From Streptomyces chrestomyceticus JCM 4735 (lineage in GTDB: Bacteria > Actinomycetota > Actinomycetes > Streptomycetales > Streptomycetaceae): a DNA stretch of 64,000 nucleotides. Within the stretch, counting starts at the first letter, position 1; the number at the start of each line of letters is the position of its first letter. Of the stretch, positions 42,179 through 51,339 are shown piece after piece. Under the pieces are notes generated by a model. It made no database searches. It was not told the DNA's origin and worked only from the letters and a program-made list of their open reading frames with translations. The position numbers and the translations under genes were made by a program. Location: the NCBI RefSeq assembly GCF_003865135.1, contig NZ_BHZC01000001.1:1240001-1304000 (forward strand), given 5' to 3'.

Positions 42179-43081
42179 ATGCCCGACCCAGCTTCCACGC
42201 CCGACCTCGACCTGCGGCTCGTCCGCTACTTCACGGCCGTCGCCGAGCACCGGCACTTCGGCCGCGCCGCCGAGGCCCTCCGGATCACCCAGCCCTCCCT
42301 GAGCCGCCAGATACGCCGCCTCGAACAGCAGGTGGGCGCCCGGCTGCTGGACCGTACCCCGCAGGGCAGCCGCCTCACCGAGGCCGGGGAAGTCTTCCGG
42401 CCCCGCGCCGAAGCGCTGCTGCGGTCCGCCGCGCAGGCCGTGACCCGCGCCCGCGCCGCCGCCGACCCGTCCCGGATCAGCGTCGGGTACAGCACGGGCG
42501 TCATCGTCACCCCGGCGGTACGCGAGCTGCGCCGACGGCATCCGGACGCCGAGGTGCACACCCAGTTCGTGGGGTGCGACGCGATCCATACGGCGCTGCT
42601 CGACCACCAGGTGGACGCGGTGGTCGCCCGGTCGCCGTTCCCCGCCGACCGGTTGCAGGTGTCGGTGCTGTACGACGAGCCGCGGGTCCTGCTCGTGCCG
42701 CTCGACCACCGCCTCGCGGGCAAGGAGTCCGTCACCCTCGCCGACATCGCCGACGAGCCCCTCCCCCGCCTGCGGCAGGCCGACCCGGCCTGGAACGCCT
42801 ACTGGCGCTTCGATCCCCGGCCCGACGGGCGCCCGGCACCCGACGGACCGTTCATCGACGCGCTGGAGGACAAGTTCGAACTCATCGCCGCCGGGGAGGC
42901 CGTGGCCGTCGCGGCCGGCCTGCGCGCGGCCACGATGCGTCCGGACGTCACCGGCATTCCCTTGCACGGCGTCGAACCGAGCCATGTCCTGCTGGCGACC
43001 CGCGCGGGCGACCGCAGCCGCCTGGTCACGGCGTTCCGCGAGGCGGCCCGCGCACATCTCACCGGGCCTGTCCCTGCCTGA
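42179..43081 (+). CDS. LysR family transcriptional regulator
   Basis: The product has 300 residues: N-terminal LysR helix-turn-helix (10-70; LRLVRYFTAVAEHRHFGRAAEAL...QPSLSRQIRRLEQQVGARLLDR), linker helix, then the periplasmic-binding-like effector domain starting ISVGYSTG. TACGCT ends 6 bases before the ATG with no ribosome-binding site, suggesting a leaderless transcript. No obvious divergent target gene adjoins, so the regulon is unknown. Confidence 0.92.
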   Translation: MPDPASTPDLDLRLVRYFTAVAEHRHFGRAAEALRITQPSLSRQIRRLEQQVGARLLDRTPQGSRLTEAGEVFRPRAEALLRSAAQAVTRARAAADPSRISVGYSTGVIVTPAVRELRRRHPDAEVHTQFVGCDAIHTALLDHQVDAVVARSPFPADRLQVSVLYDEPRVLLVPLDHRLAGKESVTLADIADEPLPRLRQADPAWNAYWRFDPRPDGRPAPDGPFIDALEDKFELIAAGEAVAVAAGLRAATMRPDVTGIPLHGVEPSHVLLATRAGDRSRLVTAFREAARAHLTGPVPA

Positions 43082-43134
43082 GGCCGCGCGGAAATACCGG
43101 GGAACGGCCGCAACGGCCCTGCTATGGTGCGCCG

Positions 43135-43563
43135 ATGTCTGCGATCAAGAAGTTCCAAGTCACCTTCGACTGCGCGGAACCCGAGCGTCTGGCTCGTTTC
43201 TGGTGCGAGGTGCTGGGGTACGTCGTTCCGCCGCCGCCGGAGGGATTCGCCACGTGGGACGCGTTCAAGGAAACGCAGCCGCCTGAGGAGCGGGACGCGT
43301 GGTTCGCCTGCGGTGACCCCTCCGGTGTGGGCCCGCGGTTGTACTTCCAGCGCGTCCCCGAGGGGAAGGCCGCCAAGAACCGCGTGCATCTCGATGTGCG
43401 GGTCGGCACCGGACTCGTGGGGGAAGAGCGCCTCGCCGCCCTCGAAGCCGAGTGCGCACGGCTGATCCCGCTGGGCGCCGTCCACGTGCGGACGCTGTAC
43501 GACGGCAATGATTCCTGCATCCCGATGCTGGACATCGAGGGCAACGAGTTCTGTATCGACTGA
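43135..43563 (+). CDS. VOC/glyoxalase-like protein
   Basis: The product has 142 residues: one vicinal-oxygen-chelate repeat pair, with FQVTFDCAEPERLARFWCEVLGYV at the start, RLYFQRVPEGKAAKNRVHLDV in the middle and MLDIEGNEFCID at the end, the layout of Glyoxalase_6-type proteins. Possible roles are detoxification or drug binding; substrate and metal ligands cannot be fixed. TATGGT ends 6 bases before the ATG (leaderless-type). A terminator hairpin follows. Confidence 0.88.
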   Translation: MSAIKKFQVTFDCAEPERLARFWCEVLGYVVPPPPEGFATWDAFKETQPPEERDAWFACGDPSGVGPRLYFQRVPEGKAAKNRVHLDVRVGTGLVGEERLAALEAECARLIPLGAVHVRTLYDGNDSCIPMLDIEGNEFCID

Positions 43564-43565
43564 GA

Positions 43566-43621
43566 ACGCTCCGGCCCGGACCGGAGAGCCGGAAAGCCGC
43601 CTCTCTTCAGGGCCGGAGCGT
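43566..43621 (+). terminator. Hairpin after the VOC gene
   Basis: ACGCTCCGGCCC and GGGCCGGAGCGT form a perfect 12-base-pair stem with a 32-base loop, beginning just after the VOC stop. Its distal arm overlaps the stop of the minus-strand pseudogene. Confidence 0.55.
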
Positions 43622-44523
43622 CGGAACGGTGAGGGCAGGCCCGACCACCGCGTCAGGCGTGCGCAGCCAGATCCGGAACCCACCGTCCTCGGTGACAGTC
43701 ACCCCGAAGTCGCCGAGCGGTGGCCGGCCGCCCGTGACGTACTCCCGCCATACGCACAGAAGTTCCTGCCACAGATCGCGGCCCCGGCCATAGACCGCGG
43801 CCCAGCCCTCCTCGGCGAGGACTCCGGCTCCAGCCCCGTCCCACAGGAAGAGCCGGTCGGGCGACCCGGTCATATGGACTCCGGGCAGGCGGGCACCGGC
43901 ATACAGGCCGAAGGCCAGGTCCATACGCGTCGGGCTGCCCGTCGAGCAGTTCGTGACAGTGACGCGGCGTGGTTCCGTCCACGGCTGACGACACCGTGGA
44001 CCGGTGGGCACGCAGCGGCATGTACGAGGCGCCGCCGTGGAAGGAGCCCGTGACGGTCCCGGTCCTGACGTCCTTGACGAACCGGGTCAGGAGACCGGAA
44101 GCGAAGTCGCGCACCAGCGGGGCGACCAGGACACCACCCGGCCGCAACTGGCGCAGGAGCGCGGCCGGGACGGTGCGCAGCGCGCACGTCGCGACGACCC
44201 GGTCGTACGGCGCTCCCGGCGCCCACCCGCCCGCACCGTCCGTGACGTGGACGGCAGGCGCCGGCCCGCGCGAGGCCGGCCCGGCCGTCGTCCACCTGGG
44301 TCACCACGGGCGAGTCGCTGTAGGTCAGCCGGTACCGCGCGTCCGCGTCGGTCACGGGCTCGCACCGGTCCGGCCGCTGGACCCAGATCCGCTCCGGCAG
44401 CCAGTGCTCGCGGGGAACGCGTTCCCAGATCTCCCGCCATGGCGGCGCGAGCAGACCACGCTCGGCCAGCTTCCCGACCAGCGCGGCCTGCCCTGCGTGG
44501 AGGTGCGGGGGAACGGTCATCAC
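43607..44523 (-). pseudogene. Decayed protein-L-isoaspartate methyltransferase-like gene
   Basis: Three consecutive minus-strand frames together read as one Pcm-like protein. From 44523: TVPPHLHAGQAALVGKL...PREHWLPERIWVQ...LTYSDSPVVTQVDDG. Then, in another frame, AVHVTDGAGGWAPGAPYDRVVATCALRTVPAALL and MRPGGVLVAPLVRDFASG...SFHGGASYMPLRAHR. Then, in a third frame, TNCSTGSPTRMDLAFGLYAGARLPG to the stop at 43607. The SAM-binding motif I (VLEIGTGTGY-like), expected after VTQVDDG, is missing, so a segment of perhaps 60 residues was deleted as well. The gene is almost certainly inactive. TIGR-type actinobacterial Pcm relatives act on peptides or damaged proteins. Confidence 0.8.
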
Positions 44524-44565
44524 TACTTCAGGTCTTCGTCCGGTTCGCCACCATAGTGGAGGCCC

Positions 44566-46116
44566 TCAGATCACACGATCCCGGCCGGCCCAATAAGGCT
44601 CCCGCAGCCGCCTTTTGAAGAGTTTGCCGGACTCGTCGCGCGGCAGGCGCTCCTCGAAGACGACGCTTCTGGGCACCTTGTACGAGGCGAGGCGGTCGGC
44701 GACGTGGGCCCGGACGTCCTCGGGGGTGAGGGTGGCGCCCGGTTCGGGTTCGACGTGGGCGGCGAGGGCTTCGCCGAATTCCTCGTCGGGGATGCCGAAG
44801 ACGGCGACGTCGCGCAGTCCCTCCAGGGCGAGCAGGCAGCCTTCGATCTCGGCCGGGTAGATGTTGACGCCGCCGGATATGACCAGGTCGTTGCGGCGGT
44901 CGCTGAGGTAGAGGTAGCCGTCGGCGTCGAGGTGGCCGATGTCGCCGATCGTGACGTAACCGGGCAGCCGGTCGGCCTCCATCGCCGCGCGCTTGGCGGG
45001 GTCGCCGAGGTAGGTGAACTGCGGCCAGGTGTCGGACGGCTTGATGTAGACCTCGCCGGTCCGGCCGGTGGGCAGTGGCACGCCGTCGGGGCCCAGGACC
45101 ACCACCGAGCAGGTCCCTTCGGCTCTGCCGACCGTACCGGGGTGTGCCAGCCACTCCTGGCTGTCGCACCAGGTCACGGCGCCGGTCTCGCTGCCGCCGT
45201 AGTACTCGCGGAGGACCGGGCCCAGCCAGTCGATCATGGCGTGCTTGATGTGCGGCGGACAGGGTGCCGCGGCGTGTACGACCGAGGTGAGCGAGGACAG
45301 GTCGTAGCGCTCGCGGACGTCCTTGGGCAGCCGCAGCAGCCGTACGAACATGGTCGGCACCACCTGCGCCTGCTGGATGCGGTGGCGCTCGACCAGCCGC
45401 AGGAACTCCTCGGCGTCGAAGCGCGGCATCAGGGTGATGTCCAGGCCGCCGGCGAGGGCGAGGACGGCGTGCTGGCTGGGTGAGGCGTGGTAGAGCGGGG
45501 CGGGGATCAGGGTGCGGCCGCCGGGTTCCACGGCGAAGTACTCGTGGAACTTGGCCACCGCTTCGGCCATTTGCTCCGCGCCGACCGGGTCGCGCAGCAC
45601 TCCCTTGGGGCGGCCGGTGGTGCCGGAGCTGTAGATGACGGTGGACGGCCGGCGGGCGGCTTCCTCGGCGAGCGGCGGGTGGCCGGACAGCCAGTCGTCC
45701 AGGAGGGGGTGGTCGCCGGACACCGGGGGCGGCGGGAAGCCGCAGGCGGCGGCCGTGCCGTCGGGTACCGGCACTTCGATGAGGCGGGCCCGCTCCGGGA
45801 GGGCCGCGGCGACGCCCGGCACCAGGTCGGTGTGGGCGAAGACGACCTTGCTGTCGCTGTCGCCGAGCACGTGCCGCAGCTCGTCGTGGCGGAAGTGCCA
45901 GTTGACGGGGACGGCCGAGGCTCCCAGCCGGGCCGCTCCGGCGGCTATCTCCAGGTGCGCGGGCTCGTTGCGCATCACGATCGCGATCCGTTCCCCGGGT
46001 TCGACGCCCAGGGCGCGCAGTCCGGCGGCGATGCGGGCGGCCCGTTCCTGGAACGTGGGGTAGGTGTGCTCCACTCCGGCACAGCGGATGGCGGGGGGCG
46101 TGACGGCGACGTCCAT
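44566..46116 (-). CDS. Acyl-CoA synthetase (AMP-dependent, class I adenylate-forming)
   Basis: The product has 516 residues: P-loop-like STVIYSSGTTGRPKGV (about 168-183), YYGGSETG (A5), GDIGHLDADGYLYLSDRRND (A7-A8) and the catalytic lysine in PRDESGKLFKRRL at the end. It adenylates a carboxylate and transfers it to CoA. Similarity is to fatty or cyclohexane-carboxylate CoA ligases; the acid is unknown. The ATG at 46116 follows GGAGG; a dyad 63 bases upstream is a likely operator. Confidence 0.93.
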   Translation of the reverse strand: MDVAVTPPAIRCAGVEHTYPTFQERAARIAAGLRALGVEPGERIAIVMRNEPAHLEIAAGAARLGASAVPVNWHFRHDELRHVLGDSDSKVVFAHTDLVPGVAAALPERARLIEVPVPDGTAAACGFPPPPVSGDHPLLDDWLSGHPPLAEEAARRPSTVIYSSGTTGRPKGVLRDPVGAEQMAEAVAKFHEYFAVEPGGRTLIPAPLYHASPSQHAVLALAGGLDITLMPRFDAEEFLRLVERHRIQQAQVVPTMFVRLLRLPKDVRERYDLSSLTSVVHAAAPCPPHIKHAMIDWLGPVLREYYGGSETGAVTWCDSQEWLAHPGTVGRAEGTCSVVVLGPDGVPLPTGRTGEVYIKPSDTWPQFTYLGDPAKRAAMEADRLPGYVTIGDIGHLDADGYLYLSDRRNDLVISGGVNIYPAEIEGCLLALEGLRDVAVFGIPDEEFGEALAAHVEPEPGATLTPEDVRAHVADRLASYKVPRSVVFEERLPRDESGKLFKRRLREPYWAGRDRVI

Positions 46117-46157
46117 GTAGCCTCCAGACAGTTGCGGCTGGCGCCCATTGAACAAGC

Positions 46158-46197
46158 GCTTCCGGAAGCCTGCCAGGGTGCTGACACATTGTCAGCA
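46158..46197 (-). promoter_or_regulatory. Two palindromes upstream of the acyl-CoA synthetase
   Basis: TGCTGACAcatTGTCAGCA (46179-46197) has perfect 8-base arms. GCTTCCGGAAGC (46158-46169) is a perfect 12-base palindrome. Both lie within 80 bases of the start codon in the synthetase promoter region and suit a TetR/FadR-type repressor of fatty-acid activation. No regulator gene is adjacent. Confidence 0.6.
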
Positions 46198-46469
46198 AAC
46201 ATTCAGGGGCCGGGAGAGGGAGTGGTTCCGGCGGTGGTACGGGAGGGGCTCCTGTGGCACTGGGGGCGGGCCGGTGGGCGTCCGGATGCCGCGTGAGGCC
46301 GAGGTCTGGGGGGGCGGGACCCGAGGTTGGGGGCCGGGGCCCGAGGTCCGGCTCCCGCAGGGCCGTCGACCGTGCACATTGCGCCAATAAAGACGCGCTG
46401 CATCCGTCCTGAGTGTGTCCGTGCGTCGCGCCGAGGTCGCCGCCGTACCCGCTCCTATCCTCGGTGGAC
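46198..46469. other. Gene-free divergent intergenic region
   Basis: No credible coding frame. It contains an irregular G-rich triplication of CCGAGGT followed by T/C and G-runs at about 46300-46350 and an AT-richer pocket near 46375-46395 (CGCCAATAAAGACG) that may hold the promoter of the + strand gene at 46470. No other structure was seen. Confidence 0.45.
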
Positions 46470-47093
46470 ATGAGCCGACACGAAGAGAACAAGAACGGTT
46501 CCGATACGGAAGGGACCCGAAATCATGCCGAGATCCTGCGGCGGCACGGTGAGGCCATCGCCCTGTTCGGCAGCCGGGTCCACCGGGTGCGCGACGACCA
46601 GTGGGACGACCCGACCCCGTGCGCCGAGTGGTCCGTACGCGACCTGGTCGGCCATCTGACCGTGGAGCAACTGTGGGTGCCGCGGCTGGTGCGGGACGGT
46701 GCCACGATCGAAGAGGTGGGGGATGCCTACGAGGGTGACCAGCTCGGCGACGATCCGGCCGGCGCCTGGGACCGGGCGGCGGTGGCCGCGGTCGCGGCGT
46801 TCTCCGAGCCCGGCGCGCTGGACCGTACGGTGCACCTGTCGTCCGGGACCGGTACGGCCGCCGGCTACTGCTCGCAGATGATGATGGACGCGGTGGTCCA
46901 CTCCTGGGACCTGTCCCGCGCGATCCGCGCCGACGAGCACCTGCCGCAGGACTTGGCGGCCGCCGCCCTGCGCGAGGTCGAGCCGTACGCGGACGAGCTC
47001 GCGGGCACGTCGATGTTCGCCGATCCCGTCCCGCCGCCGCCCGGTGCCGACGACCTCACCCGGCTGCTGTGTCTGCTGGGCCGCCGGCCGTGA
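46470..47093 (+). CDS. TIGR03086-type metal-binding protein (maleylpyruvate isomerase N-terminal fold)
   Basis: The product has 207 residues: a DinB-like four-helix fold with PTPCAEWSVRDLVGHLTVEQLWV near residue 50 (the WxVRDLxxHL metal-His helix) and MDAVVHSWDLSRAI near 140, the second His-Asp site. Members include mycothiol-dependent maleylpyruvate isomerase and many uncharacterised thiol-dependent enzymes. TATCCT lies 8 bases before the ATG (leaderless-type). The first 18 residues are polar and may not be part of the protein. Confidence 0.87.
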   Translation: MSRHEENKNGSDTEGTRNHAEILRRHGEAIALFGSRVHRVRDDQWDDPTPCAEWSVRDLVGHLTVEQLWVPRLVRDGATIEEVGDAYEGDQLGDDPAGAWDRAAVAAVAAFSEPGALDRTVHLSSGTGTAAGYCSQMMMDAVVHSWDLSRAIRADEHLPQDLAAAALREVEPYADELAGTSMFADPVPPPPGADDLTRLLCLLGRRP

Positions 47094-47171
47094 CGACCGC
47101 CGGGGCCGGCCGGCCGGAACCCGCGGGCCGTGCGCGGCCTGCGGACCGGCCGTCCGGTACGGCGGCCCCGG

Positions 47172-47357
47172 TCAGTCGATGCCGCGGAAGATGTGGGTCT
47201 CGGTGGGGTCGTCGTCGCAGCCGGCGACCCTGACCGGGACGCAGCGGCCCCAGACCTCCAGATTGCGGACTTCCTTGATCCGACCCGGCCGCTCGCCCGG
47301 CTTGGGCCGCGGCTGCTTGCGTTGCGCGTTTTCCAATGCCACCACGCACTCCTTCAT
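47172..47357 (-). CDS. Small hypothetical protein, 61 aa
   Basis: A short minus-strand frame (MKECVVALENAQRKQPRPKPGER...HIFRGID) with balanced composition, unlike the Arg/Pro-rich shadow frames around it. It is basic in the first half and acidic at the end, with no recognised domain. The ribosome-binding site is weak. The 330 bases from here to 47687 hold no other convincing gene. Confidence 0.4.
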   Translation of the reverse strand: MKECVVALENAQRKQPRPKPGERPGRIKEVRNLEVWGRCVPVRVAGCDDDPTETHIFRGID

Positions 47358-47687
47358 CGAGGGAACACTTCCGACGCGGTGGCGCCTTCGCACAAACCGG
47401 GATGTCGGCCAGGGTTTGCGGCACTTCCCGCGACGGGCCAAGGGTGTTGGCATCTTCCGGACAGGCCGTCCGTCGTCCACCAGATTAGCGACCGCGACCG
47501 GTGGGCGCTCGACATTTACCGAATATGAAGCCAAGACGGGGACAATGCAGAGATTCCGCCTCGCCCCGCGCCCCGGTCGCCGCACCGGGCCCGGCGGGCT
47601 CCGCGGCTCCGCCCGGCCCCCGCCCGGCGCCCTTCCGGTTGCCGCCCGGCGTTCACCCGGTCGGCGTAGACGCCACCGTACCGGGCC

Positions 47688-48563
47688 CTACTTCAGGAGC
47701 CGGGACATCCGCCGGTCGGCCAGCAGCTTGCCGCCGGTCTGGCAGGTGGGGCAGTACTGGAGCGCGGAGTCGCTGAAGGAGACCTCGCGGACGGTGTCAC
47801 CGCAGACCGGGCACGCCTCGCCGGTACGTCCGTGCACCCGCAGCCCGCTCTTCTTCTCCTTCTTCAGCCGCCCGGCCGCCACTCCCCTGGAGCGTTCCAC
47901 CGCCGCCATGAGCGTGTCCCGTACGGCGGCGTACAGCCGGGCCGTGTCCTCGGGGCCGAGGCGGGCGGCGGGTTTGAAGGGGGACATACGGGCCGCGTGC
48001 AGGATCTCGTCGGAGTAGGCGTTGCCGATACCGGCCAGCACGCTCTGGTCCCGCAGTACGCCCTTGATCTGCCGCCGCTCCCCCTTGAGCAGGGCGGCCA
48101 GGGACTCCTCCGTGAAGTCCGCCGCGAGCGGGTCGGGGCCGAGCCGGGCGACGCCGGGGACCTGCGCCGGGTCGGTCACGCAGTACACCGCCAGCCGCTT
48201 CTGCGTACCGGCCTCGGTGAGGTCGAAGCCGGGCGCCGGGCCGGTTCCCTCGGTGCTCAGGCGTACGCGGAGGGCCAGCGGGCCCTTGCCGGGGCGCGGC
48301 GGGGCGTCGGGCAGGGCGTCCTGCCAGCGCAGCCAGCCTGCGCGGGCCAGGTGGATCACCAGGTGCAGGCCGTCGACGGTGAGGTCCAGGAACTTCCCGT
48401 GCCGCGTCACCGCCGTGACGGTGCCGCCTTCGAGGGCGGTCAGCGGCGGGTCGTACGTCTTGAGCACGTTGACGGCGGTCGGCTGGGCGCGGACCAGGAC
48501 ACGGCCGACGGCGTGCCCGTCCAGGAATTCCCGCAGGGCTTCGACTTCCGGCAGTTCGGGCAT
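47688..48563 (-). CDS. Fpg/Nei family DNA glycosylase
   Basis: The product has 291 residues, starting MPELPEVEALREFL with the catalytic Pro2-Glu3 after Met removal. GIGNAYSDEILHAARMSP is the helix-2-turn-helix DNA-binding block, and the C-terminal zinc finger CPVCG...YCPTCQTGG is complete. It removes oxidised bases and nicks the abasic site. Streptomyces carry several paralogs; this one has a long linker before the zinc finger (KKEKKSGLRVHGRTG). The ATG at 48563 is fixed by the catalytic proline. Confidence 0.93.
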   Translation of the reverse strand: MPELPEVEALREFLDGHAVGRVLVRAQPTAVNVLKTYDPPLTALEGGTVTAVTRHGKFLDLTVDGLHLVIHLARAGWLRWQDALPDAPPRPGKGPLALRVRLSTEGTGPAPGFDLTEAGTQKRLAVYCVTDPAQVPGVARLGPDPLAADFTEESLAALLKGERRQIKGVLRDQSVLAGIGNAYSDEILHAARMSPFKPAARLGPEDTARLYAAVRDTLMAAVERSRGVAAGRLKKEKKSGLRVHGRTGEACPVCGDTVREVSFSDSALQYCPTCQTGGKLLADRRMSRLLK

Positions 48564-48658
48564 GGCTCCAGCCTGCACGGTGCGGCGGTCCGGTACATCT
48601 CGTGCGCGCCGCGCGCCGGACGGGCGGCGCGGCGCCCGGCGGTGCTAGGGATGGTCCT

Positions 48659-50086
48659 GTGGACTGGTTCACGGAGAGCGACGTATGGCTGGGGCGGCTG
48701 GTGTTCCAGCGGATGCTGGCCGTGCTGTATCTGGTGGCGTTCGTGGCGGCGGCGCGGCAGTTCCGGGCGCTGATGGGCGAGCGCGGGATGACGCCGGTGC
48801 CGGACTTCCTGCGCCGGGCGCCGTTCCGCAAGGCGCCTTCGGTGTTCCACTGGCGCTACTCGGACGGATTCTTCGCCCTGTGGTCCTGGGCGGGCGCCCT
48901 GCTGGCCGCCGCGGTGGCCGCCGGGGCGGCCGACGCCGTGCCGCTGGGCGTGGCGATGGCGATGTGGGCGGTGCTGTGGGCGATGTACCTCTCGATCGTC
49001 AACGTCGGGCAGACCTGGTACAGCTTCGGCTGGGAGTCGCTGCTGCTGGAGACGGGCTTCCTCGCCGTCTTCCTCGGCAACGACGACACGGGGCCGCCGG
49101 TGCTCGTGATGTGGCTGCTGCGCTGGCTGCTGTTCCGTGTGGAGTTCGGGGCGGGGCTGATCAAGATGCGGGGTGACCGCTGTTGGCGCGATCTGACCTG
49201 CCTCTACTACCACCACGAGACGCAGCCGATGCCGGGCCCGCTTAGCTGGTTCTTCCACCGGCTGCCCAAGCCGCTGCACCGGGTGGAGACGGCTGCCAAC
49301 CACTTCGCGCAACTGGTGCTGCCGGTGCTGCTGTTCACGCCGCAGCCGGTGGCCACCTGGGCGGCGCTGGGGATCGCCGTGACGCAGCTCTGGCTGGTGC
49401 TGTCCGGCAACTTCGCCTGGCTGAACTGGCTGACCGTCGCCCTGGCCCTGTCCGCCGTGGACGTCTCGTGGCTCGCCGGCCCGCCGGCTTCCGCGTCCGC
49501 CGCTCCCCCGGTCTGGTTCGCGGTGCTGACCGTGACCGTCACCGTCTTCGTCGCCTACCGCAGCTACCGTCCGGTCCGCAATCTGCTGTCCCGGCAGCAA
49601 CTGATGAACACCTCCTTCGACCCGCTGCACCTGGTCAACTCCTACGGTGCCTTCGGCAGCGTCACCCGCGTACGCCGGGAGATCGTCATTGAGGGCACGG
49701 ACTCGGCGGTGGCCACACCGGACACGGTGTGGCGTGAGTACGAGTTCCGGGGCAAGCCGGGCGGGGTACGGCGGCTGCCGCGCCAGTTCGCGCCGTATCA
49801 CTTGCGGCTGGACTGGCTGATGTGGTTCGCGGCGCTGTCGCCCGGTTACGCGCGCAGTTGGTTCGGGCCGTTCGTGGAACGGCTGCTGGAGAACGACCCG
49901 GACACGCTGCGGCTGCTGCGCCACAACCCGTTCCCGGACGCGCCGCCCGCGCTGGTGCGGGCCCGGCTGTTCCAGTACCGCTTCACGACGTGGCGGGAAC
50001 TGCGGGAGACCGGAGCGTGGTGGCACCGTACGGAGCTGCGGGACTTTCTCCCACCGACGAAAGCAGTTCCGCGCGGAAGGCGATGA
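48659..50086 (+). CDS. Lipase maturation factor family membrane protein
   Basis: The product has 475 residues and about seven hydrophobic helices in the first 300, then a soluble domain. Conserved blocks of the LMF family: SFGWESLLLETGFL, VEFGAGLIKMRGDRCWRDLTCLYYHHETQPMP, NTSFDPLHLVNSYGAFG and WREYEFRGKPG. In animals LMF1 folds lipases in the ER; the bacterial role is unknown. The start is GTG at 48659, before DWFTESDVWL. The 3' end overlaps the TPR gene on the other strand by 104 bases. Confidence 0.88.
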   Translation: MDWFTESDVWLGRLVFQRMLAVLYLVAFVAAARQFRALMGERGMTPVPDFLRRAPFRKAPSVFHWRYSDGFFALWSWAGALLAAAVAAGAADAVPLGVAMAMWAVLWAMYLSIVNVGQTWYSFGWESLLLETGFLAVFLGNDDTGPPVLVMWLLRWLLFRVEFGAGLIKMRGDRCWRDLTCLYYHHETQPMPGPLSWFFHRLPKPLHRVETAANHFAQLVLPVLLFTPQPVATWAALGIAVTQLWLVLSGNFAWLNWLTVALALSAVDVSWLAGPPASASAAPPVWFAVLTVTVTVFVAYRSYRPVRNLLSRQQLMNTSFDPLHLVNSYGAFGSVTRVRREIVIEGTDSAVATPDTVWREYEFRGKPGGVRRLPRQFAPYHLRLDWLMWFAALSPGYARSWFGPFVERLLENDPDTLRLLRHNPFPDAPPALVRARLFQYRFTTWRELRETGAWWHRTELRDFLPPTKAVPRGRR

Positions 50087-51068
50087 CCATGTCCCGGGCG
50101 TGCCGCAGCCCGATCCGCCCGAAGTCGCGCTCCAGCTCGTCCAGTTCGGTGAGCGTCTGGTCCTTCGAACCGCCCACCCGGGAGCGGGACTTGACCAGCC
50201 CGAGGCGGGAGAGGGCGGTGCCGCGCGGCTCGCGCATGTCCTCGAACTCGCGCAGCGCGCCGTCGTAGATCGCGGCGGCCTCGGCGTAACGCCCGGCCCG
50301 GAACAGGACGTTGCCGCGCATCTTGTGGTTGTAGGCGAGGGCGCTCGCGAGGTTCATGGTGCGGCAGATGGTCTCGGCCTCGCTGAGCAGGGACAGGGCC
50401 TGTTCCGTGTGGCCCTGTACGGACAGTACGTCGGCCACGCCGCGCAGGGACCAGGCGCGGCCCCGTGCGTCGTCGCCGTCGGCGGCTATGCGCGCGGACT
50501 CCTCGAACAGTTCCAGGGCCTTGGCGTAGTCGCCGGTGTTGCGGTGCATCTGCGCGATGCCGGACATGGCCCACACCATGTGGCGCGCCTCGCCGTGCGC
50601 CCTTGCCTGGTCGAGCAGTTGCTCGTGCAGGTCGGCGACGGCGGCGTAGTCGCCCTGTATGCGGCCGGTCTCGGCGAGACCGGCGAGGGAGTAGCCGTGC
50701 GCGAGGCGGTCGCCGCCCTCGTCGGCGAGGGTGACGGCCAGGGCCAGCAGCCTGCGGGCGAGCGCGAGGGAGCCGCACTGGCGGGCGAGCGTGCCGCCGC
50801 TCCACAGGGCCCAGGACATCGCGCCTCGGTCACCGGCCCGGCGGGCGCTGCGGTAGCTGTCGCGCCAGGCGGTGCGGGCGTCGTCGACCCGTCCCAGGCG
50901 CCGGTTGGCCTCGGCGACGGCGAGGGAGGCCCGGGCGCGCTCCAGGTCCGTGCCCGCGTCGCGCCGCGCGCGGCGGGCCGTGGCGAGCACGTCCTCGTAG
51001 GACGAGTTCACGCTGAGGGCGGTGCCCAGCTCGCCTTGGTACTCCGGGGCGAATGCCTTGCCGTACAT
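49983..51068 (-). CDS. Tetratricopeptide-repeat protein
   Basis: The product has 361 residues, almost entirely TPR-like helices (about 60-320). Repeats show G(R/D)YxxAxxLxE patterns, e.g. TGDYAKALELFEESARIA, QGHTEQALSLLSEAETIC and AGRYAEAAAIYDGALREF. No DNA-binding or enzymatic domain is visible, so it is probably a scaffold or the sensor half of a regulator. Its last 34 codons lie antisense to the lipase maturation factor gene. Confidence 0.82.
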   Translation of the reverse strand: MYGKAFAPEYQGELGTALSVNSSYEDVLATARRARRDAGTDLERARASLAVAEANRRLGRVDDARTAWRDSYRSARRAGDRGAMSWALWSGGTLARQCGSLALARRLLALAVTLADEGGDRLAHGYSLAGLAETGRIQGDYAAVADLHEQLLDQARAHGEARHMVWAMSGIAQMHRNTGDYAKALELFEESARIAADGDDARGRAWSLRGVADVLSVQGHTEQALSLLSEAETICRTMNLASALAYNHKMRGNVLFRAGRYAEAAAIYDGALREFEDMREPRGTALSRLGLVKSRSRVGGSKDQTLTELDELERDFGRIGLRHARDMVIAFRAELLSSVGESPAAPYGATTLRSPAVPATS

Positions 51069-51339
51069 GTATCCGTGGCCTCCTGGTCGTGCATGTGCTT
51101 GATCACGAAGCTACGGAAGGGAGGGGTCCGGCGAATCACTCCACGGATGGGTCGTGCCGTATGCCTGCGGTCCTACGCGAGAGGGACCCGGTCATCATCG
51201 TGACGTACGGGACCCCCGGCCTTCGGCCGACCCCACCGCCCGGTTGCGTGCCATGCGCCACGGGATGCGCCTCTTGTCGGGGCGGCCGGTCCGGGCCACC
51301 CTGGCTGCCGACCGCGATCTCCGGACCCCGAGGTGTGGC

